Assembly (NCBI GenBank): GCA_036541255.1
Contig: JAZHDD010000055.1
Coordinates: 1-15,206 of the forward strand
Direction: 5' to 3'
Origin: Paucidesulfovibrio sp036541255
GTDB taxonomy: Bacteria > Desulfobacterota > Desulfovibrionia > Desulfovibrionales > Desulfovibrionaceae
Length of the DNA stretch: 15,206 nt
The notes under the pieces are model-generated. The model did no database searches, had not been told where the DNA came from, and saw only the letters and a list, made by a program, of their open reading frames with translations. The position numbers and the translations under genes were made by a program. The stretch's first letter is position 1; each line of letters opens with the position of its first letter. Positions 6,758-14,470 of this stretch are shown piece by piece.

Positions 6758-9700
6758 TTATGCCTTGCGGACGTTGACCATGAAGGCCTTGGTTTCAGGA
6801 ATGCCCGTGTTCGGGTCGCCCACGGACGGGGTCAGAATGTTGGCTGAATCGCCGCCATTCTTGGGCCATGTCCAGCCAAAGTGCCAGGGCAGGCCGACCT
6901 GATGCACGGTGACCCCCTGGATTTCAAAGGGCTTGATGCGCGGGGTCACGATGGCCACGGCCCAGATCGAGCCGCGCAGACTTTCCACGGTGACCTTTTC
7001 CCCGTTGGCGATGCCGCGCAGCTCGGCGAGCTGCGGGCTGATCTCCACGAAGACCTGGGGCTCGGCTTCGGTGAGCCAGCCCTGGTTGCGGGTCATGAGG
7101 CCTGTCTGCCAGTGCTCGGTGACGCGATAGGTCGAGCCCACAAAGGGGAAGCGCGGATCGCACACGGCCTTTTTCTCGTCCTCGAAGGTGAGGGCGGTGG
7201 GGTTGTGGAGCTGCTTGGAGAACGGGTGGCTCTTCACCGGGCATTCCAGCGGCTCGTAGTATTCGGGGAAGGGACCATCGGCCCGGCCCGGCCCGAAGAT
7301 CTGGCCGAAACCGTGCTTGCGCATGATGAAGGCGTGCTTCTCGCCGGGCTTCCATCCGCCGTCCGGCACGTCGCCGATCCACTTTTCGCCGTTCCAGCTG
7401 ATGACCGGCTTGTCGGGCGCGTAAGGCTTGCCCGTGAGGTCAACGGAGGCGCGGTTGTAAAGGATGCGGCGGTTCACGGGCCAGCACCAGCTCCAGTTGG
7501 GATACAGGCCGATCTTGGCCTGTTCCGGGGTCTGGGTCAGGTCGCGGCGGGCGGCCATGTTGCCCTTGTCCGTATAGGAGTGGCAATAGAGCCAGTTGCC
7601 CGAAGCCGTGGAACCGTCCGCCTGCAGGAACGCGAAGCTGGGCACCTGTTCGCCCTTCTTGTAGAGCTTGCCCTTGATTTCCACGTCGCGGGTGAACACG
7701 CCGTTGATAAGCTTGGCGGTCTTGTGCGCGTCGAACACGCCCTTGGTGGCGATGCCGTCCCAGGACAGATTCAAGATGGGCTCGGGGAATGCGCCGCCTT
7801 CCTTGCCGTACATGTGGCGGATTTCTTCCATGAGCTCGTAGATGATGTCGCCGTCGGGCTTTTGCCCGTCGGGCGCATCAGGACCCTTGTAGCGCCATTG
7901 CATCCAGCGGCCCGAGTTGGTGATGGAGCCTTCCTTTTCAACGGACACGGCACAGGGCAGGAAGAAGACTTCGGTCTTGATCTTCTTGGGATCCATGTCC
8001 GGGCCTTCCCAGAACCAACCGGTCTCGTTGGGGAAGATGTTCACGTTCACCAGCCAGTCCAGCTTGGTGAGCGCCTTTCGGGTCTTGTTGGAGTTGGCGC
8101 CCGAACAGGCCGGGTTCATGCCCCAGGCAAGCAGGCCCTTGAACTGCCCTTCGTCCATCTTGTCGAAGAGGGAGAGCCAGGAGTATTCGCGGGCATTGTG
8201 GTTTTCCAGCTTGGGCAGCCAGCGGTACGCCTCGGCAGGTTCCGCCTCCATCCACATGGATTTGAGCAGGCTGTTCATGTACTTGGGATAATTCTGCCAC
8301 CAGTTGGCGGACATGGGATCCTTGGACACCGGCGTATACTTGGTGTTGTGCGCTTCCAGTGTGTCCTGGCCGGCCAATGGGGTCTTGAGATATCCGGGCA
8401 GGATGTGGAAGAGCAGGCAATGGTCCGTGGAGCCCTGCACGTTGGATTCGCCGCGCAGCGCGTTCACGCCGCCGCCGGCCACGCCGATGTTGCCCAGCAG
8501 CAGCTGGATCATGGCCATGGTGCGGATGTTCTGCACGCCCACGGTGTGCTGGGTCCAGCCCATGGCGTACATGATGGTGCCCGCCTTGTCGCGCCTGCCC
8601 GTGGCGGCGTAGGTCTCGTACAGCCGGATCAGGTCGTCCTTGGGCATGCCGGAGATGGACGAGACCTTGTCCAGGCCGTAGCGCTCGTAGTGCTTCTTCA
8701 GCAGCTGGTACACGCAACGCGGGTCCTTGAGGCTCGGGTCCTTTTTCGGATTGCCCTGTTCGTCCGTGGCGAAGGCCCAGGTGGAGGTGTCGTAGGACCG
8801 GGTGGCCGGGTCGTAGCCCGAGAACACGCCGTCGTTGAAGGCGAACTTGTCGCCGACGATGAACGAGGCGTTGGTGTAGTCGACCACGTAGTCCTTGAAG
8901 ATCAGGTCGTTGTCCAGAATGTACTTGATCATGCCGCCGAGCACGGCGATGTCCGAGCCCGAGCGGATGGCCGCATAGATGTCGGCCTTGGCCGAGGTCC
9001 TGGTGAAGCGGGGGTCGACGTGGATCAGGGTCGCGCCCCTTTCCTGCGCCTTGGTCACCCACTTGAAGGAGATGGGGTGGTTTTCGGCAGCGTTGCTGCC
9101 CATGATCAGAATGCAATCACTGTTCTGGAGGTCGATCCAGTGATTGGTCATCGCGCCGCGTCCGAACGACTCTGCCAGAGCCGCAACAGTGGCGCTGTGT
9201 CAGATCCGCGCCTGGTGCTCGATGTACACCAGGCCGAGGGATCGAAGCATTGTCTGATAGGCCCAGCATTCCTCGTTGTCCAAGGCTGCGGAGCCGAGCG
9301 ACGCGATGGCGTCGGTGCGGTTGACTTCCAGTCCCTTGGCATTCTTGAGCGTAAAGCTGTCGTCGCGTGTCTTTTTGACGCGCTTGGCGATTTCCTTCAA
9401 GGCCCAGTCCCAGGATACTTCCTTGAACTTGGTTGCACCGGGGGCGCGGTAGAGCGGCGTCTTGGGCCGGCGATCGTTCTCGGCCAACTGCCAGATGCTC
9501 GCGCCCTTGGCGCAGAGAGCGCCTTCATTGACGGGATGGTCCGGATCGCCTTCGATGTTGATGGCTTTTTTGGTTTTCAGTGAAGTGTTGACGATCAGGC
9601 CGCAGCCTACCGCACAATAACAACAGACCGTGGTGGTCTGCTTGCTCCACTCGGGCTTGAGCATTGCGGCGCGGTCAGTGACCTTGGCCGCATGCGCCAT

Positions 9701-9775
9701 CCCGAGCCCGCCAAAGGCCGCTACCGCAGCCGTTGTGGCGGAAAGCTTCAGGAAATTCCGTCGGTTCAGTGCCAT
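6758..9775 (-). CDS. fdhA: Formate dehydrogenase catalytic (alpha) subunit, selenocysteine-containing, Tat-exported
   Basis: This molybdopterin oxidoreductase interconverts formate and CO2 in the periplasm using a Mo or W bis-MGD cofactor. It must be read through the in-frame UGA at 9200-9202 as selenocysteine, giving 1005 residues. A Tat signal (NRRNFLKL, residues 4-11, then a hydrophobic stretch to AHA29) starts the protein. Cysteines C51, C54, C58 and C88 bind a [4Fe-4S] cluster. Active-site residues are U192, H193 and R441. C845 and C872 match the cysteine pair described as a redox switch in D. vulgaris FdhA; all these numbers agree with that enzyme as I recall it. GGAGG lies five bases before the ATG. 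It is followed by fdhB after 10 bases. An annotation that stops at UGA would wrongly give a 191-residue fragment and a separate downstream gene. Confidence 0.97.
9163..9202 (-). promoter_or_regulatory. Selenocysteine UGA codon with bacterial SECIS-like hairpin
   Basis: The UGA (9202-9200) is followed on the minus strand by CAC AGC GCC ACU GUU GCG and then a hairpin: GGCUCU (9182-9177), loop GGC, AGAGUC (9173-9168), with one G-U pair. The hairpin tip is 26-29 bases into the element counting from the U of UGA, the same distance as in the E. coli fdhF SECIS, and the GUU at bases 16-18 is shared. It would recruit SelB with Sec-tRNA. The fold was done by eye. Confidence 0.8.
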
Positions 9776-9809
9776 TCATGCCTCCTTGCCAGGTTGGTTC
9801 GAGGAAGGG

Positions 9810-10043
9810 TCAGCGGCCACGGATTTCACGGCCAAGAGCCGTGAGCAAAGCGTAGCCGGACAGATGCGGAACAGCGAAGGCGCAGCGCGACTCGGACAGC
9901 TCTTTCTCCGGGGTACAATACCGGATGACGAACATGTCCCGCGCAACCGCACGCACCGCATCCAGCGCATGCCCGAGCCCTTCAAAGGGCAGGAGATGCA
10001 TGGCGTCGCGGGCCGGTTCCGTAAGTTTGGACAGTTTCCTCAT
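9810..10043 (-). CDS. Small protein of unknown function preceding fdhA
   Basis: A 77-residue open frame starts at the ATG at 10043, with a GAGAGG about eight bases upstream; an in-frame ATG at 10076 has no ribosome site. The sequence begins MRKLSKLTEPARDAMHLLPF and includes MFVIRYCTPEKELSESRCAFAV, with two cysteines ten residues apart and no signal peptide or membrane segment. Composition is like a real soluble alpha/beta protein. It ends 34 bases before fdhA in the same direction, so the two are probably co-transcribed, suggesting a role linked to formate dehydrogenase synthesis. I do not recognise the family, and this role is only inference from position. Confidence 0.6.
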   Translation of the reverse strand: MRKLSKLTEPARDAMHLLPFEGLGHALDAVRAVARDMFVIRYCTPEKELSESRCAFAVPHLSGYALLTALGREIRGR

Positions 10044-10141
10044 AGACAAAACCTCTCTTTCTCTGAGCGTCACCATGGCAAATCATGATACAAAAACAAG
10101 AAAGCCTATCTTTCTCCTGCTTCTACACTGCTTTTTTGAGC

Positions 10142-10212
10142 ATAATAAAAACGCCCGTGTGACAACGGTTGTGCAGAAAACAGAAATGTATTTTGAAAAA
10201 AAGTGCAGAAAA
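10142..10212 (-). promoter_or_regulatory. Candidate control region of the fdhAB operon
   Basis: This AT-rich part of the gap upstream of the small protein and fdhA holds a TATTAT that could be a -10 (minus strand, 10147-10142) with no recognisable -35. Just upstream lie a perfect 11-bp palindrome ACAACGGTTGT (10162-10172) and two direct copies of GTGCAGAAAA (10171-10180 and 10203-10212) 32 bp apart, about three helical turns. A weak -35 beside such repeats fits an activator-dependent promoter, but no regulator is identified. Confidence 0.35.
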
Positions 10213-10327
10213 AGATGAGCGCATGAGGAAAATCAACGGGCAGAAGACATGAATGACGGAGAGGGCGCAAAGCGCATGAGGGGATGCTGCGCAGTCGTTT
10301 TGCTGCGTCAAAAACAGGAAGCAGGGT

Positions 10328-11266
10328 TCAGACCAGGGCGCACAAATAGGAAAGCAGCTGGTCGAATATGGGACGACCGCGATTGTTGTACCGGAATTCC
10401 AGCTCCTTGAGATAGAGCGCAAAGCGCTGGCAGGAAATGCCGCGGAAGGCTTTGAGGCGATTCTTGGCGCTGGCCCAGAATTCGTCGTCGATGGCGTCGA
10501 TGTGGGGCGGGGCGTCGTTGCGTCGGATGATGCCGTAAGGCAGGCTTTCATTGCCGCAGAAGACCATGGCCAGATAGTCGCGGTAGCGGTCCGAGTAGAT
10601 GAGGTTGCCCGAGCGCACCAGCTTGAGGTGGAAGTTCATGTGGAAGTGGAAAATGGTCTCGGCCTGGAAATTGGGCATGAGGTCCACAAAGACCATGTCG
10701 TCCTTGCGCAGGATGCCGAAAACCGGGATGGTGTCCTGGCGCATCTGCTGCGGACCGCCTGTGAGCCGGTTGCCCTTGAGGTAGGAATCCAGGCCGGTTT
10801 CCGGGCCGAGGAGCTGGACCGCGTCCGAAGCATGGGCCAGGATGGCAAAACGTATTGCGGTCAGGGCCTTGTAGACCGTGTTGTAGGAAAGTCCCAGTTC
10901 TTCCTTGATGCGGTGCGGCGAAAGTTCGCGCATGAACATTTCCGTGATCAGCAGCCAATCCTTGCAGGAAAGAGCGCCGTTGTTGATCCAGCGGCCACTG
11001 AACGGCTGGAACGTGTATTTGCAGGCCGAACAGCGCAAGCGGCCGCCGCTCAGGGTGTAGATGCGGTTTTCATGGCAACGCGGACACACGGGCTCGCCTT
11101 CGGGCCAGCAAAAGGAGAGCAGGTGGCGGCGTGCGGTTTCTTCGTTCGCGATAAGGCGGCGCAGATTGTTTCTGCCCGGTTCCCGCAAAGCCGTTTCCGC
11201 CGGAAGGGAGGAGCGCCGTTTTTGCGAACCGGGATGGGCGACGTTCTGTTCAGGCTGCGGCTGCAT
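10328..11266 (-). CDS. IS1595-family transposase-like protein, probably domesticated
   Basis: This 312-residue protein has a zinc-ribbon (C61, C64, C79, C82; CPRC then CSAC), a helix-turn-helix at about 116-140 (SPHRIKEELGLSYNTVYKAL) and a DDE-type transposase core ending in ELEFRYNNR. Candidate catalytic residues are D160 and D226; the third region, H255-I-D-A-I-D-D-E-F-W, departs from the usual HTN-x-IE-x-FW pattern, so activity is doubtful. The ATG at 11266 has an AGGAG that overlaps the fdhE stop, with eight bases between the genes, so it is built into the fdhE operon. I see no terminal inverted repeats or target duplications; the upstream side is intact fdhE coding sequence. It may have become a DNA-binding regulator; it could instead be an old insertion that has lost its ends. 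Confidence 0.8.
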   Translation of the reverse strand: MQPQPEQNVAHPGSQKRRSSLPAETALREPGRNNLRRLIANEETARRHLLSFCWPEGEPVCPRCHENRIYTLSGGRLRCSACKYTFQPFSGRWINNGALSCKDWLLITEMFMRELSPHRIKEELGLSYNTVYKALTAIRFAILAHASDAVQLLGPETGLDSYLKGNRLTGGPQQMRQDTIPVFGILRKDDMVFVDLMPNFQAETIFHFHMNFHLKLVRSGNLIYSDRYRDYLAMVFCGNESLPYGIIRRNDAPPHIDAIDDEFWASAKNRLKAFRGISCQRFALYLKELEFRYNNRGRPIFDQLLSYLCALV

Positions 11267-11274
11267 GCGCGCTC

Positions 11275-12162
11275 CTAAAATCCCCACGCCGACAGGGTGG
11301 GTCTGGAAAAGCCTTGGTCCACTGCCAGATAATCCAGTGCGAGCGAATCCAGGTCATCGAATTCCGCCAAAACGATTTTATCCAATTCCCTGAAATCAAT
11401 GGTCTTTACATAATGCTTGCATGTGGAGCAGACGTCCACACGAAAGCCGGGTTCCTCTTTGGCCGTGAAGAACGTCAATTTTTTTTGATCATCCTCGTCG
11501 CAGGCCAGACAGGAGATGCGGCGCACCCGGTATTCGTGACGGCAGAAGGAGCAGACCGCATGGCGTGCTCCTTCCTTGCCGCGCAACACCGAGATCAGAG
11601 GCAGGCTGCCGCAAATCGGGCAGGCCGCCCTGGTCCAGGTTTCGATTGCGGGCAAGCGTGGTGCCAGCAGCTCCGCCGCGCTGGAAATGCTGGGGAAAAG
11701 AGAGGAATAGCCTAGAAAATAGATCGTTTTCGGCGCTTGCGGTGTGCGCTCGGCCCAAGCCTGGAAGAACGCGTCGTCCGATTCCAGGATGCGGGTAAAA
11801 ATATCTTCGGGGGCCAGCTTGCCGGAGGTGATGTCGCTCTTGATGGTCAAGGTGGCCTGTTCAAGAGCTTCGCCCGCGCAGAGGGAAAGCTCCATCAGCT
11901 TGCCAAAGAGCATCAGGGCCTGGGGCAGGTCCATCGGAAAGTCTTTTTTATCCAGCAAGGGTTTGCCGCGTAACATGTCATCCTGGGAAGAAAAAGCCGT
12001 TTCCGCGGGAGAAGGGAGTTCGGCCACGCTGCGTGCCGCAAGTTGCAGGCGGGCCACTTCGGCCAGCATCTCAAGGAGTTCCACAGGGAGTGTGTCTTTG
12101 CCCTTGATCTGGGCCAACTTGGCTTCCAGCCGGTCTCCGGCTTCCATGAAATCGTATGCCAT
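11275..12162 (-). CDS. fdhE: Formate dehydrogenase accessory protein FdhE
   Basis: This 295-residue protein is the FdhE maturation factor, a cytoplasmic protein needed for active respiratory formate dehydrogenases and known in E. coli to bind iron through CxxC motifs and to contact the catalytic subunit. Four such motifs are visible in the C-terminal half: C181-P-I-C184, C204-S-F-C207, C218-L-A-C221 and C245-S-T-C248. The N-terminal half is helical. I chose the ATG at 12162, which has a GGAG six bases upstream; an in-frame TTG at 12174 overlaps that site and is less likely. The C-terminus is complete despite the transposase-like gene that follows immediately. The upstream gap (12163-12295) separates it from moeA and must hold any promoter, but none is convincing. 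Confidence 0.93.
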   Translation of the reverse strand: MAYDFMEAGDRLEAKLAQIKGKDTLPVELLEMLAEVARLQLAARSVAELPSPAETAFSSQDDMLRGKPLLDKKDFPMDLPQALMLFGKLMELSLCAGEALEQATLTIKSDITSGKLAPEDIFTRILESDDAFFQAWAERTPQAPKTIYFLGYSSLFPSISSAAELLAPRLPAIETWTRAACPICGSLPLISVLRGKEGARHAVCSFCRHEYRVRRISCLACDEDDQKKLTFFTAKEEPGFRVDVCSTCKHYVKTIDFRELDKIVLAEFDDLDSLALDYLAVDQGFSRPTLSAWGF

Positions 12163-12295
12163 TGTCTGCTCCAAAACGAGATTTGGTGTAAAAGTAAGGG
12201 GAAGTTAGCGGCGTGCCCATACATTTCCACTTAACAACACTTTGGCACAAACAAGAGAAAAGGGACACTTTGATTCGTGCGTGCTGGTTATTGTT
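12163..12295. other. Intergenic gap between moeA and fdhE
   Basis: This AT-richer 133-bp gap has two copies of ACACTTTG (12237-12244 and 12265-12272) 28 bp apart, and no clear terminator for moeA or promoter for fdhE. Neither strand shows a good -35/-10 pair or a proper sigma-54 -24/-12 element. Confidence 0.4.
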
Positions 12296-13552
12296 TCAGT
12301 CCTGACCGGGCAGGGGCGAGGCCAGCAGCTCCACGGGCAACTCCGGGGTCAGGTCGCGGTCCGGAGGCAATGCGATTGCGGCGTCTGCCAGGGCCAGGGC
12401 GCGCAGGGTCGGACCTTCGCCGATGAGCGGTTGGGCCGTGAGCCGACCTTCGTGCAGGTCGAGCGTGCAGGGAACGATCCATTCGCTGCCGGGCCGGGTG
12501 CGGATTGCCTGCTTCAGCAGGGCGCACGACGCGGATGCGGGAGTAAGCCCACGCAACCTGCGCACCAAGGGCAGAACCACGGCGTGCAGGCAGGCGTAAA
12601 CGGCATTGGGAGGGCCGGGCAGGCCGATGAGCGCTACTGTGCGTCCCCCATCCTGTTTCAAGGCTGCGAAAACCTGCTTGCCGGGGCGCATGTCCAAACC
12701 GTTGAAGAGCAAATCGTATCCTGCCAGCAAGGCTGCTTCGTGGGCAAAGTCGCGCCTGCTGCGGCCCGTGCCGCCGGTGGTGATGACGACGTCGGGCAGA
12801 GGGGCGTTGAGCAGCGCCCGGCCTATGGCTTCCAGGTCGTCGGGCAGTGTGCGGGACTCCAGGACCCGGGCGCCCCAGCGTTCCAGCAGGCCCCGCACAA
12901 GGACCACGTTGTCCGCCGGTATGCAGCCCGGCTTGATGGCGGTGCCGGGTTGGCCCAACTCGTTGCCCAGTCCGAACATGCACACGGAGGGGCGGGGATG
13001 CACGGCCAGTTCTACGACCTTGGAGCGGGTCAGGAGTGCGGCGGCCTGAGGGGTGATGGCTCTGCCGGGAAAGGCGATGATATCGCCCAGGGGCAGGTCG
13101 CCGCCCTCGGGCCGGATGTGTTGACCGGCCAGAACCGGCGCATGCAGGGAAATGGTTTCGCCCTCTTCCCGGACGTCCTCGAACCCCAGGACCGCGTCCG
13201 CGTCCGGAGGCACGGGGCCGCCCGTGAGCAGGCGCACGGCCTGGCCCGGAAGAAGAGGCGCGGGCAAGCGGGATTCCGCGGTCAGGGTCAGCGTCACGGG
13301 CAGGCAGACGGGAGCGTTTGCGGATGCCGTGGCCGTGTCTGCCGAACGCAGGGCGAAACCGTCGCGCAGGGAGGTGGGGTGCCCCGGTATGGGGCATGCC
13401 GCCTGAGCCTTTTCCGCGGCGACAAGCCCGACAGCGTCCATGGGCTGCATGCGGCATGCGAGTGTCGGCGCGCAGTGCTCCAGGAGCAGGTTCACGGCTT
13501 GGGCACGCGACAGTCTGCGCACGGGTTTGCTGGGGGCTGGTGAAGCGTTCAC
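12296..13552 (-). CDS. moeA: Molybdopterin molybdenumtransferase MoeA
   Basis: The 418-residue protein has the MoeA layout. The N-terminal linker domain carries the S-x-RDGFAL motif (SLRDGFALRSAD, near residues 66-77, a version of the usual MDGYA motif). A molybdopterin-binding domain with DVVITTGGTGRS follows, then LPGPPNAVYACLHAVVLPLVRRL and a C-terminal beta-barrel domain. MoeA inserts molybdate, or tungstate in some organisms, into adenylylated molybdopterin. Here it would supply metal for the FdhA cofactor. The start is a GTG at 13552, two bases after the fdhD stop, with no strong ribosome site of its own, so translation is probably coupled to fdhD. The genome may hold a second, housekeeping moeA; this copy's link to fdhD suggests use for formate dehydrogenase. 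Confidence 0.9.
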   Translation of the reverse strand: MNASPAPSKPVRRLSRAQAVNLLLEHCAPTLACRMQPMDAVGLVAAEKAQAACPIPGHPTSLRDGFALRSADTATASANAPVCLPVTLTLTAESRLPAPLLPGQAVRLLTGGPVPPDADAVLGFEDVREEGETISLHAPVLAGQHIRPEGGDLPLGDIIAFPGRAITPQAAALLTRSKVVELAVHPRPSVCMFGLGNELGQPGTAIKPGCIPADNVVLVRGLLERWGARVLESRTLPDDLEAIGRALLNAPLPDVVITTGGTGRSRRDFAHEAALLAGYDLLFNGLDMRPGKQVFAALKQDGGRTVALIGLPGPPNAVYACLHAVVLPLVRRLRGLTPASASCALLKQAIRTRPGSEWIVPCTLDLHEGRLTAQPLIGEGPTLRALALADAAIALPPDRDLTPELPVELLASPLPGQD

Positions 13553-13554
13553 GC

Positions 13555-14391
13555 TCAGGAGCTTACGATGCGGCCTCTGTCATTGTAAACCCAGAAGCGG
13601 CTTTTCCCGACATTGCCCACCAGCGTGATGCCGGTGCGCCGGGCCAGCTCCACGCTGAAACTGGTGGCCACGGCCGTGGAAACGAGCAGCGGCAGGCCGA
13701 TGCGCACGACCTTGAGCAGGATTTCCGAGGCCACGCGGCCCGTGGTCACGATGAGCTTGTCGTCCACGGAAATGTTGTCCAGGAAACAGTGGCCGCAAAT
13801 CATGTCGATGGCGTTGTGACGGCCGATGTCCTCCCGGAAGAGCAGCATGCCCTCGGGCGTGCACAGGGCCGAGTTGTGGCAGCCCCGCGTGGCGTTGTAG
13901 AGGGTGGAACGTTCGTGCAGCTCGTCCACCAGGGCCAGGATCTGGTCCGGGCGGATGTGTACATTGCCTTCCACGCTACGCCGGGAAATGGTGCTTACGT
14001 TGCGACCGAAATTGGTGCCCTTGCCGCAACCGGAAGTGATGGAGCGCTCCAGCAGCCTGTTTTCCCAGGGGTCGTGGCAGGTCTGCACGTCCACTGTAAT
14101 GCGGTCGTGCTCTTCCTGGACCCGCAAATCCGTGATCTGTTCGGGCGAGGAAAGAAAGGCGTCGGATTTGAGGAAGCCCACGGCCAAATAGTCGGGTTCG
14201 CGGCCCGTGCAGAGCAGGGTCACGACCTCGCGGTCGTTGAGCCGGATGGTCAGGGGCACTTCGCGTATGGACGTGATGGTCGTCTTGGCGAAGTCCAGGG
14301 CGGAATATTCCACGATATCGAAGCTGTATGAGTCCACTGCCGTCTCCTGCCCCGTGATGGGTTCGCCCATGGATAGTCGCTTGCTGCTCAT
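13555..14391 (-). CDS. fdhD: Formate dehydrogenase sulfurtransferase FdhD
   Basis: The 278-residue FdhD carries sulfur from the cysteine desulfurase IscS to the Mo-bis-MGD cofactor before it is placed in formate dehydrogenase. Family features are VPLTIRLNDREVVTLLCTG near 45-63, PDYLAVGFL, the active-site loop SGCGKGT with C122, and FREDIGRHNAIDMICG followed by TTGRVASEILLKVVRIG. In E. coli the loop holds a CxxC pair; here only the first cysteine is present. I chose the ATG at 14391 because GGGAG lies five bases upstream and FdhD similarity begins soon after. The frame runs open further upstream into mobB, but that stretch is an antisense shadow. The gene is first in a coupled pair with moeA and divergent from mobB. 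Confidence 0.94.
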   Translation of the reverse strand: MSSKRLSMGEPITGQETAVDSYSFDIVEYSALDFAKTTITSIREVPLTIRLNDREVVTLLCTGREPDYLAVGFLKSDAFLSSPEQITDLRVQEEHDRITVDVQTCHDPWENRLLERSITSGCGKGTNFGRNVSTISRRSVEGNVHIRPDQILALVDELHERSTLYNATRGCHNSALCTPEGMLLFREDIGRHNAIDMICGHCFLDNISVDDKLIVTTGRVASEILLKVVRIGLPLLVSTAVATSFSVELARRTGITLVGNVGKSRFWVYNDRGRIVSS

Positions 14392-14470
14392 GTATACTCC
14401 CGGGAGAAAGAGCGGGGCAACGAAGCCGGATTTGCCCACGTTTTCACACTGCCGGTCCTGCGGGTGAGAG
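14392..14470. promoter_or_regulatory. Divergent fdhD/mobB control gap with an inverted repeat
   Basis: The 79-bp gap must contain the start signals for both divergent genes. It holds an inverted repeat GGGCAA (14415-14420) and TTGCCC (14432-14437) with an 11-base spacer, which could be an operator or a leader hairpin. No convincing -35/-10 pair is visible on either strand. Confidence 0.3.

Noticed and set aside
6758..9151. A separate molybdopterin oxidoreductase gene starting at the ATG at 9151, downstream of a short truncated gene
   Set aside because: The protein is continuous across the UGA at 9200-9202, has Sec-adjacent His193 and a SECIS-like hairpin, so it is one selenoprotein and not a pseudogene or two genes.
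6881..9583. A 900-codon plus-strand open frame antisense to fdhA
   Set aside because: fdhA is certain on the other strand, and the antisense peptide has low-complexity Val/Gly/His-rich composition with no recognisable domain.
10300..11320. Terminal inverted repeats of an intact insertion sequence around the transposase-like gene
   Set aside because: Only short chance matches (around CAGACC) were found, and the right-hand one lies inside fdhE coding sequence, so no intact element is supported.
12242..13543. A 433-codon plus-strand open frame antisense to moeA
   Set aside because: moeA motifs fix the minus strand as coding; the antisense peptide is Gly/Gln/Arg-rich and featureless.
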